Shown here piece by piece: positions 11,810 through 24,500 of a stretch of DNA of 64,000 bases. Under the pieces are notes generated by a model. It made no database searches. It was not told the origin of the DNA and saw only the letters and a list, made by a program, of their open reading frames with translations. The position numbers were made by a program, and so were the translations under genes. Every line of letters begins with the position of its first letter. The first letter of the stretch is position 1. The stretch is from Marsupella aquatica (taxonomy: Eukaryota; Marchantiophyta). The stretch covers positions 13,144,001 to 13,208,000 of the forward strand of contig OZ316893.1 of NCBI GenBank assembly GCA_973895155.1. The letters are read 5' to 3'.

Positions 11810-13150
11810 GAGCTAGTCATCCAATAATGCGCAATCAAAGTCTACTGTGCATGATCTACTTTGTAGAGTGAAGCTGTAGGCCATAATTGGTCTGGAAACA
11901 GAAAATTTTGACACTTAGACTATGTTTGTGAATAGGGATGAGCATGAAACTTTGGGTGTGGGGAGCCCCATGTGTGTTTAATACCCTGCATGATTTTTCT
12001 CCTTGTCAATTTTTGTGACCTTAAGGAGAAGAATGCACAGTCCAGATTTGGATTGGGGACTTAGGAAACTTAACCTATTCTTTTACTATAAGACAGTAAA
12101 CATAAAAATTTATAAGGCTGCATTAAGGCCCTATTGCAAGTGCCCAGAGAGGCATGACTTTGTGGTAGCTCACTTGAGTAAAGATTGATAGGTCTTGGGT
12201 TCAACTATCGTGGCTTACTCTTCCCTTTGTGTGGGGTTTCACAGATTTCCCTTAAAAAAAAAGGCCCTATTGCAAGTGAATAGCCCCTAAAATTGGTAAG
12301 GCTTTATTAAGGCCCTTTTGCAAGTGAATAGCCCCTCAAAACTATAGCTAAACTCCTCGTTTGTAGGGCCATTGTGGTCCATAATGGCCTGCTACCAGGC
12401 TTCACTATGTATTTAATGCCCTTCATGGTTTTTCTGTTTGTAATAAGGAGAATGCACAGTCCAGATTTAGACTGGGGATTATGAAACTTTCTCTTCTGCT
12501 CTAACTAAAGAATAAGAAGAAGAAAAATCTGTTAGGCTATTAATTGACTGAACAAAATTTTTGTTGATGTGATGGGGTGGGGGGGGGGGGCATGACAATG
12601 GCCCTAGAGCACATTGTAGAATATGGCCCCCTAACGTATTCCAAACCATATTTTTCAGCCAATTGTGATCAGATAAGCTTGGCCACGGGCCTGGTTGTAG
12701 TAACTGGTAACGCCCCCAGTTAGAAGTCTCATAGCCCCTCCAAGCTCAAAGTTAACCGGGCGTTTCAAAGCTTGATATTGCCGACGATGGCTTTTTGGCC
12801 AGAAACAAACGACCATAGCTTGTTGTTTGTTTTTTTCACTAACCTCTACATTTATTTATGCTCGTGGCACATGACCAATCTTTTTGGCAAAAACTTATGT
12901 ATCATAAACTTGGGAGTCCATGACTTTTTCTGTCAATAACATTACTAAGTTAAAGTCCCATCAAAATTCTGGGACCCCCTAATAAACCCCTCGTTTTCCT
13001 AGGCGTTATGGCCCATAACACCCTGTTGCCACCAGACCATAACGCTTTACCAGAGCGTTACGTTACTCTATCCATAATCAAGCAGTGGCATTCTGGCTAG
13101 TTTTTGCCTAAAATAAGTGGGCAAGTAGCTCCAGAAATCGAGGGCCCGCC
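11810..13150. other. Intergenic, diverged segmental duplication, no gene recognised
   Basis: A block around 11960-12080 (CACAGTCCAGATTTGGATTG) recurs about 420 bases later at 12405-12490 (CACAGTCCAGATTTAGACTG), and AAGGCCCTATTGCAAGTGAA occurs repeatedly between them. This looks like an old tandem duplication. No coding signal. Confidence 0.45.
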
Positions 13151-13486
13151 ATCATGTCATGTGTCTGTCTGCTGGCTCTGTTCTGCTCTCGACTCGAGTG
13201 CCTGCCTGCCCACCGTGCAAGGACGAATTTGTGGCCCAAAGAGTTCTCTCATCTGCTTGGTTCTGTTGTGACTTGCTCTGTTCTGTTCTGCTTGGCTTGG
13301 CTTGGCTTTGCTCTGCTCGTTGTCACTGCAATTCATGGTTTGCTGAAGTCTTCATTTGGCGACGTTTTAGAAGCATCCAGAAAATCTCGGTCAGAAAAGA
13401 AGACTGGTATTGTGATCAGTCGTCATTCATTGGCATCGAGAGCGAGAGGAGAGAGAGGAGAGAGAGCGAGAGTGTCATTCGTTGGC

Positions 13487-13539
<53 letters not shown>

Positions 13540-14179
13540 CTAATTGGGTCAGTATTCTACAGCTCTGGGAGGAGGAGTACCATCGTCAGTCGGAGTGAAG
13601 TCTTCGGGGTCTCCTTGAAATTGGGTAATTGGTTGATTGCTATTCATTTTGTGCCTTCTTCTCTCGTTTCCGCCAGCCTTGCTTTGCGTTGGAATTTGGT
13701 TTTGTATATGGAGTGCTGTGATAGGACTTTGGTTGTTCTTTTGAATTCACCAGAATAGAATTCAAGGCCAGGCGCAAGGCAAGGCAGGATTCCGGCCCCC
13801 GCAGTGGATGCTGCGTACAAGGGGAGCATTGAGAAGGCATTGCTGAGAGTCGCTGTGCCCCTCTGATGGTTCGGCTAGCGTAAGTTTCTGCTTGGACTTG
13901 ATCTCCTGCACTTTTCTGTTGCCATTCAGTCGCCTACCATTTTTTATATTTGCGTGAGTAAAGTCCTGTTCTTTCTTTCTGTCACTCCACAGGTCTGTCT
14001 GTCTGTCCTTGATCTTCATCAAGCAAGTTAGCCATTGAGGGGGACTAGCGTTCTCAGCCAAACTTCTCACAGGGCGGCATTCAGACCGGACAAGTCCAGC
14101 ATTTGTGCACTGTCTACGGTAAGGCAGCAGGCAAGCAGGCAGGCTTGCGTGCGCGCCCTGCCGTTTTGGACACACAGCC
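13151..14179. other. Upstream region of the PAP6/HrBP1 gene, low complexity
   Basis: Contains CTTGG/TGTTCTG-rich sequence near 13255-13320, the GA microsatellite below and CTGTCTGTCTGT near 13990. Two overlapping plus-strand ORFs (ending 13543 and 13758) read through these simple repeats and show no family resemblance. Probably promoter and 5' leader of the gene that starts at 14180. Confidence 0.5.
13491..13534. repeat. (GA)22 microsatellite
   Basis: An uninterrupted GA dinucleotide run, 44 bases, about 650 bases upstream of the PAP6/HrBP1 start codon. GA tracts are common in plant promoters and 5' leaders. Confidence 0.95.
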
Positions 14180-16971
14180 ATGGCGACCACTAGTGCCCAC
14201 ATTGCATTGGGTGGAGCGGTGATTTCCAGCCCAAGAAGCACCATGAGTTGCAGTAGCAATAGTCTGGTGCCCATCTCATCGACATCGTCGTCTTCTTCTT
14301 CCCTGCCAATTCGCTTGAGGACCCATACTTTGCCGCGCGATGGTGTAGACATTAATGGACTTTGCAGAAGTGGGTCTTCGAAATTGTACCACACCGGCAA
14401 ATCCGTTGCTGAATGCTGGAGGTGGACGAAAACCGTTGATAGGAGAGGAAGAGGATGGAGTGTGAGAGCGCAAGCGGGATCTTCAGCAATGGTGGCCAAA
14501 GAGATGGAGCGTGTGGCCGCCAAGGAAGCACTTATTCTCTCAGTGAGTCATTTCTCATTCATTCAATCAATCAAGGCAGTGAACACCGTCCCCCTGGTTA
14601 ATTCAGATTTCATTTGCTATGCATAGCCTAGCCTGGATTGCTTGCTTCATAGGACTTCTATCTAGCCACACGTTGGAGACACATTTATTCGCTCCCAATA
14701 TTCCAACCAACATTACTGACTAGAGCTTTAGTGGTGTAGCTCTTGTTCTGATTGTCTGTATCTAAATACCCCAATTCATCTGGTGCCCGTGGTTCCAAAT
14801 TTTGGGGATTATCGGCGCTGAAGTATATTAGCTTGCTTTGCTGAGACAACGTTGCCTTAATACTGTGCAGATAAAAGATGCTGGGGGTTTAAAGGGTTTG
14901 TCGGATCCGGTTGCTAATGACAAGGCAAAAATAGACGTCAATGAGAAAATCCTCAATTTGGAACGTTTGAACCCAACCCCTAGGCCGACTACGTAAGTCT
15001 TATGACCTCCCATGTCTCCAGTGGGGAATTTATTTGGTTTTCTGGGAATGAGATACTTTTCAACTTCTAGTCTGGATGTACCTGTCTAAAAGAAAAAGTG
15101 ACTGATTGGGGGCCCGTTTATCTGCTCCACTATATATGCCAGTAGAGAGGCCCAGATTTAGTTCTCGGGCTAATGAGGGCACGGATTGGGCGTTCAGGTC
15201 TCCAGTTTTGGAAGGGCTTTGGCAATTTGAATGGGCTGGAGCGCAAAGTCCTGGTATTGTGGCAGCAAGGACCCTCCTTGGGTGAGTCCTCGTTTACTTC
15301 GTACCTGGTTTAGATGAGAAACATGAAAGGAATCTGGAAAGACTAAAGGCTTCTGAACTTTGTCCAGTCGAGGAACTTCCTTATCTTTGCGACAGTTCTA
15401 TTTCTCATCTGATTCGAATTGTTTAGCTCCTCATTGAGACTCTTGCTCTCAATACATACTTTGTCCTATAGGAGGTATTGTATGATCCCACTTCCTTCAC
15501 ACGTGTGCATATCGTTTTTCCCGGCCATAGTTCCTGAGGCGTCTTTTTAAGACATGTGGAGGAGATCACTGGCCTAGAGAAAGCTCACTCGCCGTTTCTA
15601 TTGATCACAACAAATATTTTGGTCGCGTACCTTGGACTGCGCCTGGAATATGACTGATGGTTTTGCTCTGCTCCTAAATTTCAGGAGATTCCCAGCTGCG
15701 CTAGCTTCAATCGATTCGCTTACTCTTCTCATTCTGGATGGCAGTGCCCAGGCCAGAGGGTTTCTAAAAATCTTCAACACGGTTAGTTTGATCAAGGGAT
15801 TCCCTTTTGGATTGGTCTACTAGTGTTTGAAACGAGTATCAACACAAGTCATAGAACCGTGAGGGCCTCAGCCAGTGTCAGTTGTTTGTAACAATAAATC
15901 AGTTGGTCCGTCGGCAGCATGGAGGGGTCTTCCAGTCACTTATTCTGGCCACCCTCTTTGTGTAGCTTAACAAATATCAGCACGGGTCCAAGCTACTCTC
16001 GTAGTTTGTCGGGGCAGAAACACCTTTGGTAACTGTCACGTGTATGAAGCAAGTGATTGACTGCTAGGGTCTGGGCTCTAATTTTTGGGTAGGTCTGTCA
16101 ATTGTTGTTCATCAAGCAAGTCATTTTTGGCTGTGCAGGTTGAGAGTAGCTTCACGCTGGTTACAAAACTCACCGCAGTAGGATCATTGAGATTGAAAGA
16201 AGAGTATGTGGAGGGTCTCTTTTCTTCACCAACAGTACCGGACGGCACCATTCCACCACAATTCAAGGGAGTGTTTGATCAAATTGTTTCGACTGTTCAG
16301 AGACTTCCAGATGCAATAAAGCAAGCTCTCAACGGTGGAGTTAAAATTCCCCTAAGTATGTGGCTCGCTCTCTCATTTAGGCATGTGGATGATCTGTTTG
16401 GTTTGCTCTTCTTTCTTCGATTGATATTCTCTTGTTTCTGCCTATGTATGCCCATATGGCCCTTACAACCGAAAACCCGTGACAGCTAATGGATTTTTCG
16501 CTTTGATCAGCTGGCACATTCTCCAGGGAGCTGATAATTTCATATTTAGATGAAGAAGTAATGGTACGTAATCCATTCCATCATTCTGTGAACTTCCTTC
16601 TCCCGACCTAAACCCCGACCTTTCGAGTCATGCTGTCCGCTTTCTACCATTCAGTCTTTTACCCGTAGGTTGGATGCTGAACATGCATGTAACTATTCTC
16701 TTGTCGTCTCTCAATTGGTTCAATGAACTCCGTTCATGTGGAGGTTTGCTCTGTTCGGGAACCTCACCACCTCTTGCAGTGCATCTCTAGCAGAGCCATC
16801 TTGGGAATGCTTGTGTTGCGTTTCACTGTCTTCTCTAACTGGGACCATTTCCTTCTGGTCGCTGTGCAGGTTGCCAGAGATAAGTCAGGGGTACCTGACG
16901 TTTTGCTGCGCTTGGACAACCCTGTAATGGATAGATCTGCCGATTTGATTGTCCCTGAATATATGAGCTGA
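14180..16971 (+). CDS. Plastid-lipid-associated protein (fibrillin), PAP6/HrBP1 type, complete seven-exon gene
   Basis: Seven exons join in frame: 14180-14542, 14871-14992, 15198-15281, 15685-15781, 16139-16355, 16511-16563 and 16870-16971 (1,038 nt, 345 aa), all with GT-AG introns. The N-terminus (about 95 residues) is rich in Ser, Thr, Arg and Ala, like a chloroplast transit peptide. The PAP/fibrillin domain follows: KIDVNEKILNLERLNPTPRP, SPVLEGLWQFEWAG, RFPAALASIDSLTLLILDG, LKEEYVEGLFSSP and near the end ISYLDEEVMVARDKSGVPDV. This order matches the harpin-binding protein 1/PAP6 subgroup rather than plastoglobule PGL35 types. The family binds lipids in plastids and may coat plastoglobules or thylakoid membrane; a specific ligand cannot be read from the sequence. 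The start ATG is in good context (GCCATGGCG). Confidence 0.9.
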
Positions 16972-17680
16972 TAATTGTGTCCAAGGTTTTGACTACAGTG
17001 AAGGTTTGCAGAGTATAGTTTTGTTGGCACCTATGTCCAAGCACTGGTTCTCTGTAAGGTTTTTGTGCCTTGATTGAAAGTGGCAGTGGAGTGGAGTGTA
17101 CAGTCATATTGACAAAGGTTCAAGCAGTTCTGTTGCATGTGATGAGAATTCTCTTCGACTCCTTCCGTCTTCGCAATGCATTGGTTCCTTTGTGAGCATA
17201 CTCCTTGTGGTAGACTATGACAGTGTGTTGCACAAAAGAGTTTCATTCAGCTCCACTACTTCGGAAATTCTGATCATGGCTAGATTTTAACCATGCCCAA
17301 GGCTGATGAACGTCACGACATTTCTCATATCCCCTTCACAGTGTGGCAGGAATGTTCCACTATTTGGAGGCACCCCCCTCACTTGCAACTCTTTGGACAT
17401 TTTGTGTTATCATCAAAAAACTAGAATCAGTTACCGTAAACCAATCAGGTGATGGCATATGTCATTCTTGAACTTTATACACCTTCGTGATGTGGTTCGA
17501 CAAGAACAGGACCAAGTTTCCAAAGAGGGGCAAGAAAAGTAGAATGGAGTAAAAACAAAAGACTTCCAGAGAGTACCAACACTAAACTCAAAGAAATAAC
17601 ATATGCAATCCTAGGAAAGAAGAGAATGTAAGAGATGAAAAGCAACTACTACAAGTGTGACACCCTGATGGTTCACCCTG
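16972..17680. other. 3' region of the PAP6/HrBP1 gene and intergenic
   Basis: Follows the stop codon at 16971 and likely includes the 3' UTR. ORFs on the minus strand are antisense shadows of the last exon and flank. No other gene seen. Confidence 0.45.
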
Positions 17681-17862
17681 TGTTTTGATGATCTAATGTA
17701 TTAATTAAGTGGGATATGACCTCACATGCATTTTTGGGTGCATTACAAAGAAAAGCCTTGTAATCTTAGGGTGTTTTGATGATCTAATGTATTAATTAAG
17801 TGGGATATGACCTCACATGCATTTTTGGGTGCATTACAAAGAAAAGCCTTGTAATCTTAGGG
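17681..17862. repeat. 91-bp perfect-looking tandem duplication
   Basis: TGTTTTGATGATCTAATGTA starts at 17681 and again at 17772. The two 91-bp copies appear identical or nearly so, which points to a recent duplication. Confidence 0.9.
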
Positions 17863-17934
17863 GAAGACATGGCTGGCCTGCAGTAATGCCACATAAAGCA
17901 CTTATACATGCTATATATGCATATGAGCTTTTTT

Positions 17935-18040
17935 CTAACCTGTCCCCCAAAACTACCCTTATTATTATCTTGTCCCCAAACAAAATTAATTATCAAGTTG
18001 CCCTCCATTTTATGTATGGGCTAGTATTAACTCAAGACTG
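17935..18040. repeat. Left arm of a dispersed foldback repeat
   Basis: CTAACCTGTCCCCCAAAACT at 17935 is the inverse of the TTTGGGGGACAGGTTAATAA phrase in the array at 25328-25660, and matches the left arm of the compact copy at 62128. The copia element at 18417 is inserted between this arm and the right-hand units. Confidence 0.6.
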
Positions 18041-18416
18041 GGTTTGCATTGCCACATGCAAGTCAGCATTGGCTAGCCTTAACCTGCTGCTACCTCCCCT
18101 CGGCCCCATTCCACATCGCTGGGCACAATCAGAGGCCTGGGAGGGGCAAAAACACATCATTTTTGCTCCAAACTCCTCTGACTGTCTCGACCCTCATTTT
18201 ACTCAAGAAGATGCACAAAAACCTGCATTTTTTTTTGCATCATTGCTTTTTCACGCAAGAAGACACCAAATACTGCCATATTTTATTTTGCTCAGGAAAG
18301 AAGTAGATCGAGCCAAATGGGGAGGGCACAGTTGGCCTAAGATGCAGCTTGATATGTGTGAAAAACTGGTGCGGCTACTCTAATACTACTGGGTAATTTG
18401 GGGGTCACGCCAATAA

Positions 18417-18760
18417 TGTTAGATATTGCTCTAGTCTTGTGACTCATGAGCTAACCACAGTTAGTCCAACTCGGGTTAGGACTTAGCTAATGTTAGCAGT
18501 AGTGCTATTGTGTATATAGTCAGGGCTGATGCCAGACCCTGGTGGAACTTAGGCTCATTGTTACGGAGCTAGTTGAGAGATAGGGAGAGCTTGTGCTGTG
18601 GATGCTTGGTATGGCCGGTTGGTCTAGAGTGCAGTAAAGCTCTTGTATGTTCCCGTGGATGTAGCCTCATGTGGAGGTGAACCACGTATCTCTCTGTGTC
18701 GACTCTTGTGCGTTGGATGGTTCATGGGCTTGCCGTTGCAAATGTCGTCTATGCTCAACA
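18417..18760 (+). repeat. 5' LTR of the copia element
   Basis: 344 bp, TG...CA ends, aligned over its full length with 24984-25327. It should contain the element's promoter; I could not fix a TATA box with confidence. Confidence 0.95.
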
Positions 18761-18762
18761 AG

Positions 18763-18774
18763 TGGTATCAGAGC
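18763..18774 (+). promoter_or_regulatory. Primer-binding site for initiator tRNA-Met
   Basis: TGGTATCAGAGC two bases after the 5' LTR is the classic plant complement to the 3' end of initiator tRNA-Met, used to prime minus-strand synthesis. Confidence 0.93.
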
Positions 18775-20703
18775 ATGCCTGGGAGGTGACGAGGTTTTTT
18801 TTGTAACAGGGTTTTCCAGCGTTCATTGTCGGTGGCACATTCGGAGTTTCGTCGCATGAAACTCGAATGTGTGTGGCTGAGCGGATAGGTTAGTGAGAGG
18901 GCTTTCTAACGGTGGTTAGAACTCGCTGATTAGTATCCGTGGTGCGGAGGAATCAAAGTTTGCGTCGTTCAGGGTTTATTCGTGTTCGACGGTATTTCGG
19001 GGGAGAGACCAGAGTTTGCGTTTTTCAACGGTGTGAGCTGTGCGGTACGGGAGGGATCGCACATTATAGCTCAAGTTGAAGGTTGATGCGAGCTGGTCAT
19101 TTCGGTAGTTGTGTTGCTGCCGAGTTGTTACCGAGTGCGACGTGACGAGTGAAGGAGACATTCAGGTTTTTTTTTTCACAAGCTATGGAGCTTGTTCTCA
19201 TCTGAACCGGGTTTCTCTTCGTGACGTCCGACTCGGTGGGAGAGAAGCGAAGTACCACGGCTCAACGGTTTGATCGCAGCAAGGCGATCATTTTGAGCCC
19301 GGGATTGGCACTTGACGTGGTGTGAAGGCAACACGGCGGAAGCTTTTACAGTGCTGGAGTTGCAGACGGCGCCGATGTGATTCGGTAACAAATCCCGTTG
19401 GTAACTCGTTGTTTTCTCAATGGAAACGGCGGCGGTTTAGGTTTGTAACCGGCCTTGTTTGTGATTAAATCGGCATTTTTTGGGGTATTTTTTTGTGATT
19501 TTACGAGGTGTATACACCTCGTACCGGGCGTCCCCCCGCGTACTGTATTCCCTTCCCCCCCGCCCAAACTTGTCTTTTGCCGCAGCGGCGTGCTGCGCAG
19601 CGCCGGCCGGCGTGTTTGCAGCCGCCCCATCCCCTGCCTTGCCTTAGGGACGCGCGCACCTCGCCCTCCCCTCCTACTGACTTACAACGCCGGGGGGCTC
19701 CCACCGACCCGCGGCCCTGCCCGACCCCCGTCAACCCCGCTGCTTCCCTGCGCCACGCCCCACAGCGTACGCGCCCGGGACTCCTTCCGTGATCGGGATG
19801 GCGTACGCGACCTGCCGGCCGCCTTACTTCTTTGTACTCGCGGGGGTACTCGCGTACCCCCTTTACGGCCCCGCCCCGACCTTGAACGCCCGGCCCTTCG
19901 TGTATTCATCCTTCTGTATTCCTGTACCCTGTCTGGCCCGCCTCGCGTATGCGCGACATGGATGCACATTTTTAAGGCGTATTTATGTTTAAGGGGCTTA
20001 TCACCCCCTTTAAAGGCCTTTTTTTTAACCATTCTTTCCCTCTTTTGGTTCTCCTTGATGCCGGGACCTGTCGCCCTCCGTTTTAACCGCTTGGATAGGG
20101 GGAACAGCCCCCTGTGAGACCTGTCAGACTGTGCGGGAATATTCCCAAAAAACAGAGAGCTGTTTTTTGGCCGTCCGACAAAGATTCTGTCCGCCGAACT
20201 GTAACTTTTTTGGTTCTTTTTCGACAAGGACGTTGCCACTGGAGTTAGCAACGCGGCGCACCAATCACATTGCGATTCCAATGACGGGTTGTACTGGGTA
20301 TTTTGGTTATTCTCCGAGGTGGTCAAAACGGGGGAGTTTCCCAAGGTTTTATCCACCCCGGCCGAAATTTGAATAACTTTTCCTTCGAATTTTGATTTTG
20401 ATTTCGGATTTCAGTGTTAGACTCCTAGCTTCGTGGGCTACGCGGCGGTGTTGAGTTTTGAGTTTTGTGAGAAGTTAAAAAAAAAGACGTTTTTTCGTGA
20501 TTGTTTCATATGAGTGATCGGAGGATACTGGAAGAATTGGCGTCGGTGGAGCTTCAGGATCGCGATGGTCAGACAGAGAGTCTGAGGAAGAGCTGCTACC
20601 ATTTGAGGAGGAACTAGTGACACCAGTAAGATCACCAGTGCGGCGTGCAGTGGAGGAAGCTGTACTACTACCAGAGCTGTCGGTAGTAGGGAAGAAGAGG
20701 GAG
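18775..20703 (+). other. Long untranslated leader of the copia element with a GC-rich insert
   Basis: About 1.9 kb between the primer site and the gag ATG, longer than is usual for copia. A section near 19501-19960 is strikingly C/G-rich (CCCCCCGCGTACTG, GCCGGCCGGCGTG) against an AT-rich neighbourhood and opens long unrelated ORFs on both strands. No domain was recognised there. Confidence 0.6.
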
Positions 20704-21564
20704 ATGGCTAGATTCGGAGGAGTGAAGTTTGAGGTGGAGAAGTACGATGGTAGTACTGATTACTTGCTGTGGGAGAAGCAAGTGAAGGGTGTTCTACGGG
20801 CCATGGGCTTAGCTCATCTGCTTTCATCGCGAGAGCAGTATGATGGAGAGGAGGAGATTTCTGTGAGACAATGGAGACAGGAGCAGGTGATTGCTGTCAA
20901 TGCAGTGATGCTATATCTCAAGCCGCACATCATCAAGCAGCTAGATGATTATGCGGATTGCGTGTCATTGTTCAAGGCTCTAAGAGAGAAGTACTACCGG
21001 AAAGATGCGTCAGACCAGCTATACAAGAAGTCTCTCTTGATGAGCCTCAGGCTCAAGGAAGGGAGCAAGATGCAGGATCACCTGGATGAATTTGACAGTC
21101 TAGCGGTGAATCTGTCAAACCTGGGAAAAGGAGTTGAAGATGAGGATAAGGCCTTGCTTCTGCTAAGCTCCTTACCGCTGTCATATCAGGGCTTGAAACA
21201 GGTGCTCTTGTACAGAGATCTTAAGTTCATTTCGTATAATGAGGTGGTGAGCTTTTTACTGTCTGATGATGCTCAGAAGAAGCTGGGTCAATCACAGACA
21301 GCATCTTCTTCTGGCACTGCGCTCAATGTGAACAGGGGAAGAGCAGCGCAGCGCACGAATGGGCAGAACAGGTTTAGATCTACATCACGGGGGAGATCTA
21401 AATCTAGAGGGAAATTGCAAGAGAGGAAGCCTCTTGCATGTTGGAATTGTGGCAAGCCTGGCCACATGAAAATGAATTGTCGAGTAAAGGTCCCTACTAC
21501 ATCTGCTAACGTGGCATCGAGCTCGCATGAGGTAGATTTACTCGATGATGATGACATATTGTGA
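20704..21564 (+). CDS. gag: Copia Gag (capsid/nucleocapsid)
   Basis: Open frame with first ATG at 20704 (MARFGGVKFEVEKYDGS); the frame is open from 20518, without an earlier ATG. It has the copia Gag body (YLLWEKQVKGVLRAMGL, KALREKYYRKDASDQLYKK, MSLRLKEGSKMQDHLDEF) and one zinc knuckle CWNCGKPGHMKMNC (CX2CX4HX4C) near the end, preceded by an Arg/Ser-rich stretch. It ends in acidic residues and TGA at 21562. Pol follows in the same frame, so this stop separates a frame that in most copia elements is continuous. Confidence 0.88.
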   Translation: MARFGGVKFEVEKYDGSTDYLLWEKQVKGVLRAMGLAHLLSSREQYDGEEEISVRQWRQEQVIAVNAVMLYLKPHIIKQLDDYADCVSLFKALREKYYRKDASDQLYKKSLLMSLRLKEGSKMQDHLDEFDSLAVNLSNLGKGVEDEDKALLLLSSLPLSYQGLKQVLLYRDLKFISYNEVVSFLLSDDAQKKLGQSQTASSSGTALNVNRGRAAQRTNGQNRFRSTSRGRSKSRGKLQERKPLACWNCGKPGHMKMNCRVKVPTTSANVASSSHEVDLLDDDDIL

Positions 21565-24500
21565 TATCAAGGTTATGCTCTCAACGTAGTGTCAAATCTA
21601 GGTAGTGATGACTGGATTCTAGATAGTGCATGTATTTTTCATATTTGCTCTAGGAGAGATTTTTTCAGTTCTTACACGGTTTCCAACGGGTCAGTGTTGA
21701 TGGGAAATGGAATCCCATGTCAAGTTGTTGAACTTGGATCTGTAAGATTTCAGATGTTTGATGGTGCTATGAGAACATTGAGGAATGTGAGACATATTCC
21801 TAGCATGATGAAAAATCTCATTTCACTTGGAGTTTTAAAGGCAAATGGCCATCAGTGGAGTTCTGCTAATGGTGTCCTTTAGGTTTCAACTGGTACTAAA
21901 GTTGTATTGAAGGGAAAGTGACATTGCAATCTATACGTTTTGGAGGGCAGTGTAGTCTGTGATGAAGCCAATGTAATCTTATCTCATGAGGAGACGGCCC
22001 GGCTATGGCACTTCCGATTGGGTCACATGAGTGAAAAAGGTTTGGTTATTCTTCAGAAGAAATGATTACTTTCTAATTTGCAATCTTGTAAGTTGGAATT
22101 TTGTGAGCACTGTGTGCTAGGGAAGCAGCACAGAAAACCCTTCGGAGTTGGAACTCACACCAACAAGGAGGTACTTGAGTATGTACATAGTGATGTGTGG
22201 AGTCCAGCCCCTACTCCCTCACATTCTGAACGAATATATTATGTCACGTTCATAGACGATTACTCAAGGTATGTGTGGATATACTTTCTATATAATAAGT
22301 CTGATGTTTTTGCCACTTTTAAGGAGTGGAAAGCCCAAGTTGAGAATCAGACTGGTAATAAGGTGAGATATCTTCGATCAAATAACGGTGGTGAATACAG
22401 TTCCGGGGAATTCGGAACGTATTATAAGGAGCAGTGAATTACCCGCCATCTCACAACAAGTTATACTGCTCAGCAGAATGGTGTTTCTGAGAGACTCAAC
22501 CGAACACTATTGGACCGCTCGAGGAGTATGTTGAGTCAATCATGCTTACCACATGAGTTTTGGGCTGAAGCTGTCAACACTACAGCTTATTTGGTAAATT
22601 TTTCTCCATCCAGTTCTATTGGATTCAAGACGTCATTTGAAATGAGGTACGGGCGTCCAGCAGATTACTCACATCTGAGGATTTTTGGATGTGATGCTTA
22701 TGTGCTTACACCTTCCCAGCTTCGATCCAAGCTAAAGTCCAAGTCGAAGAAGTGTATTTTCCTTGGCTATCAGAAAGGTGTGAAGGGTTATAGGTTATGG
22801 GATCCAGTAACTTGTAAACTAATTGTCAGTAGAGATGTGTCCTTTAATGAATCCAGATCATCAAAGGAGGGGAGAGTTCTCAGGACTCCCATACTGACAA
22901 GGGGAAATCTCCCATCCCGGACCGGGTTGAGGGGGAGATTAGTCATGATGCAGTTCATGACAGGAGAGATGGAGAAGCTCCGGGCTTGGAGCTGGTTCCT
23001 GTAATGGAACAAGAGGAGCAAATTGTTGCTAGGGTACCTCAAATTCAACCAGCAACAGATCAGCCTGAGTCATCTACTAGAAGAACTTTCAGTCATTCTA
23101 CTAGAGCTCCTACCAGGTATGGTCAATGGGCAGACTCATCTAAGCTAGATGATATTGACATTGCACCTGATGAAGATGATATGGCTTTGATCTTGGAAGA
23201 AGGAGAGCCTTCTTCGTATAGTGAGGCTTGTGCTTCAGAGCAGAAGCATGAGTGGAATGCAGCAATGCAGAGGGAGTTGCAATCTTTGAGTGACAACAAG
23301 ACATGGGAGCTGGTGGAGCTTCCAAGAGGTCAGCAAGTGGTGGACAGCAAGTGGATTTACAAGTTGAAGGATAGTCCTTCAGAGGGTGGAGACAAGATCT
23401 ACAAGGCAGGGCTTGTTGCCAAGGGATTCACTCAGGAGAAAGGAGTGGATTACAATGAGGTCTTTTCACCGGTGGCTAAGTATTCCACAAGTCGGATCTT
23501 GTGTCAGCTTGTTATGTTTTTTGGTCTGGTGATGGATCAAATGGATGTTGTTACTGCTTTTCTCTATGGCAACTTGGAAGAGATGATCTTCATGAGACAA
23601 CCACTAAGCTTTATGAAGAAGGGCCAAGAGAACTTAGTTTGCAGATTGCTCAAGTCCTTGTATGGATTGAAGCAGTCTCCCAGACAGTGGAACAAGCGGT
23701 TTGATGATTTCATGTTTGTTCAAGGTTTTACAAGGATGGTGTATGATCCTTGTGTGTATATGAAATCAATCAAGAATGATGTATTTGGTTTCATCATTCT
23801 GGTGATCTATGTGGATGACATGCTGATTGTGGCTAAAGATCAATCTGAGGTTGACAGTCTCAAGGCGAAATTGAGTGCTGAATTCAGGATGAAGGATCTT
23901 GGTAAGGCCAAGAGGATCTTATGGATGAAGATTTTTAGGAACTCTGAGACTAGACAGTTGTGCTTGAGTCAAGGCCAGTATGCGAGGAAAGTACTTGCAC
24001 GATTCAACATGGAGAACTGTAAGCCAGTGAGTATTCTTTTAGCGTCACATTTCAAATTATCATCGGCTTTCTTTCCTACAGATGCTGTGGAGAAAGGTCT
24101 GATGGCTAAGATTCCTTATGAGAAGGCAATAGGCAATCTGATGTATTTGATGACTTGTACTAGGCCTGACTTGGCCCTAGCGATGGGCAAGGTCAGCAGA
24201 TTCATGTCAAATCCAGGGAAGGTACATTGGGAAGCTGTGAAGTGGATTCTCAGGTATCTGAAGGGAACATAGGATTATGGATTACTATTTGATAGCAGAT
24301 CAGATAGAACGTTAGTTGGCTATGTAGATTCTGACTATGGAGGCTGTCTGGATACAAGGAGGTCTACAACTGGGTTTGTATACACTCTTGGAGGAGGATG
24401 TATCAGTTGGAAATCTACCTTGCATAAGTGCATATCTCAGTCTACTACAGAAGCAGAGTATGTTGTAGCAGCAGAAGCAGCAAAGGAAGCAATTTGGTTG

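Noticed and set aside
13154-13758. Two plus-strand ORFs of 129 and 199 codons before the PAP6/HrBP1 gene
   Set aside because: They run through the GA microsatellite and CTTGG repeats and encode Arg-Glu repeats; no domain is visible. More likely 5' leader.
17817-18383. 188-codon plus-strand ORF
   Set aside because: It starts inside a 91-bp duplication and crosses a foldback arm; no recognisable protein features.
19455-20356. ORFs of 220 (plus) and 224 (minus) codons in the copia leader
   Set aside because: Both come from the GC-rich segment, where stops are rare; no domain, and they overlap in opposite directions.
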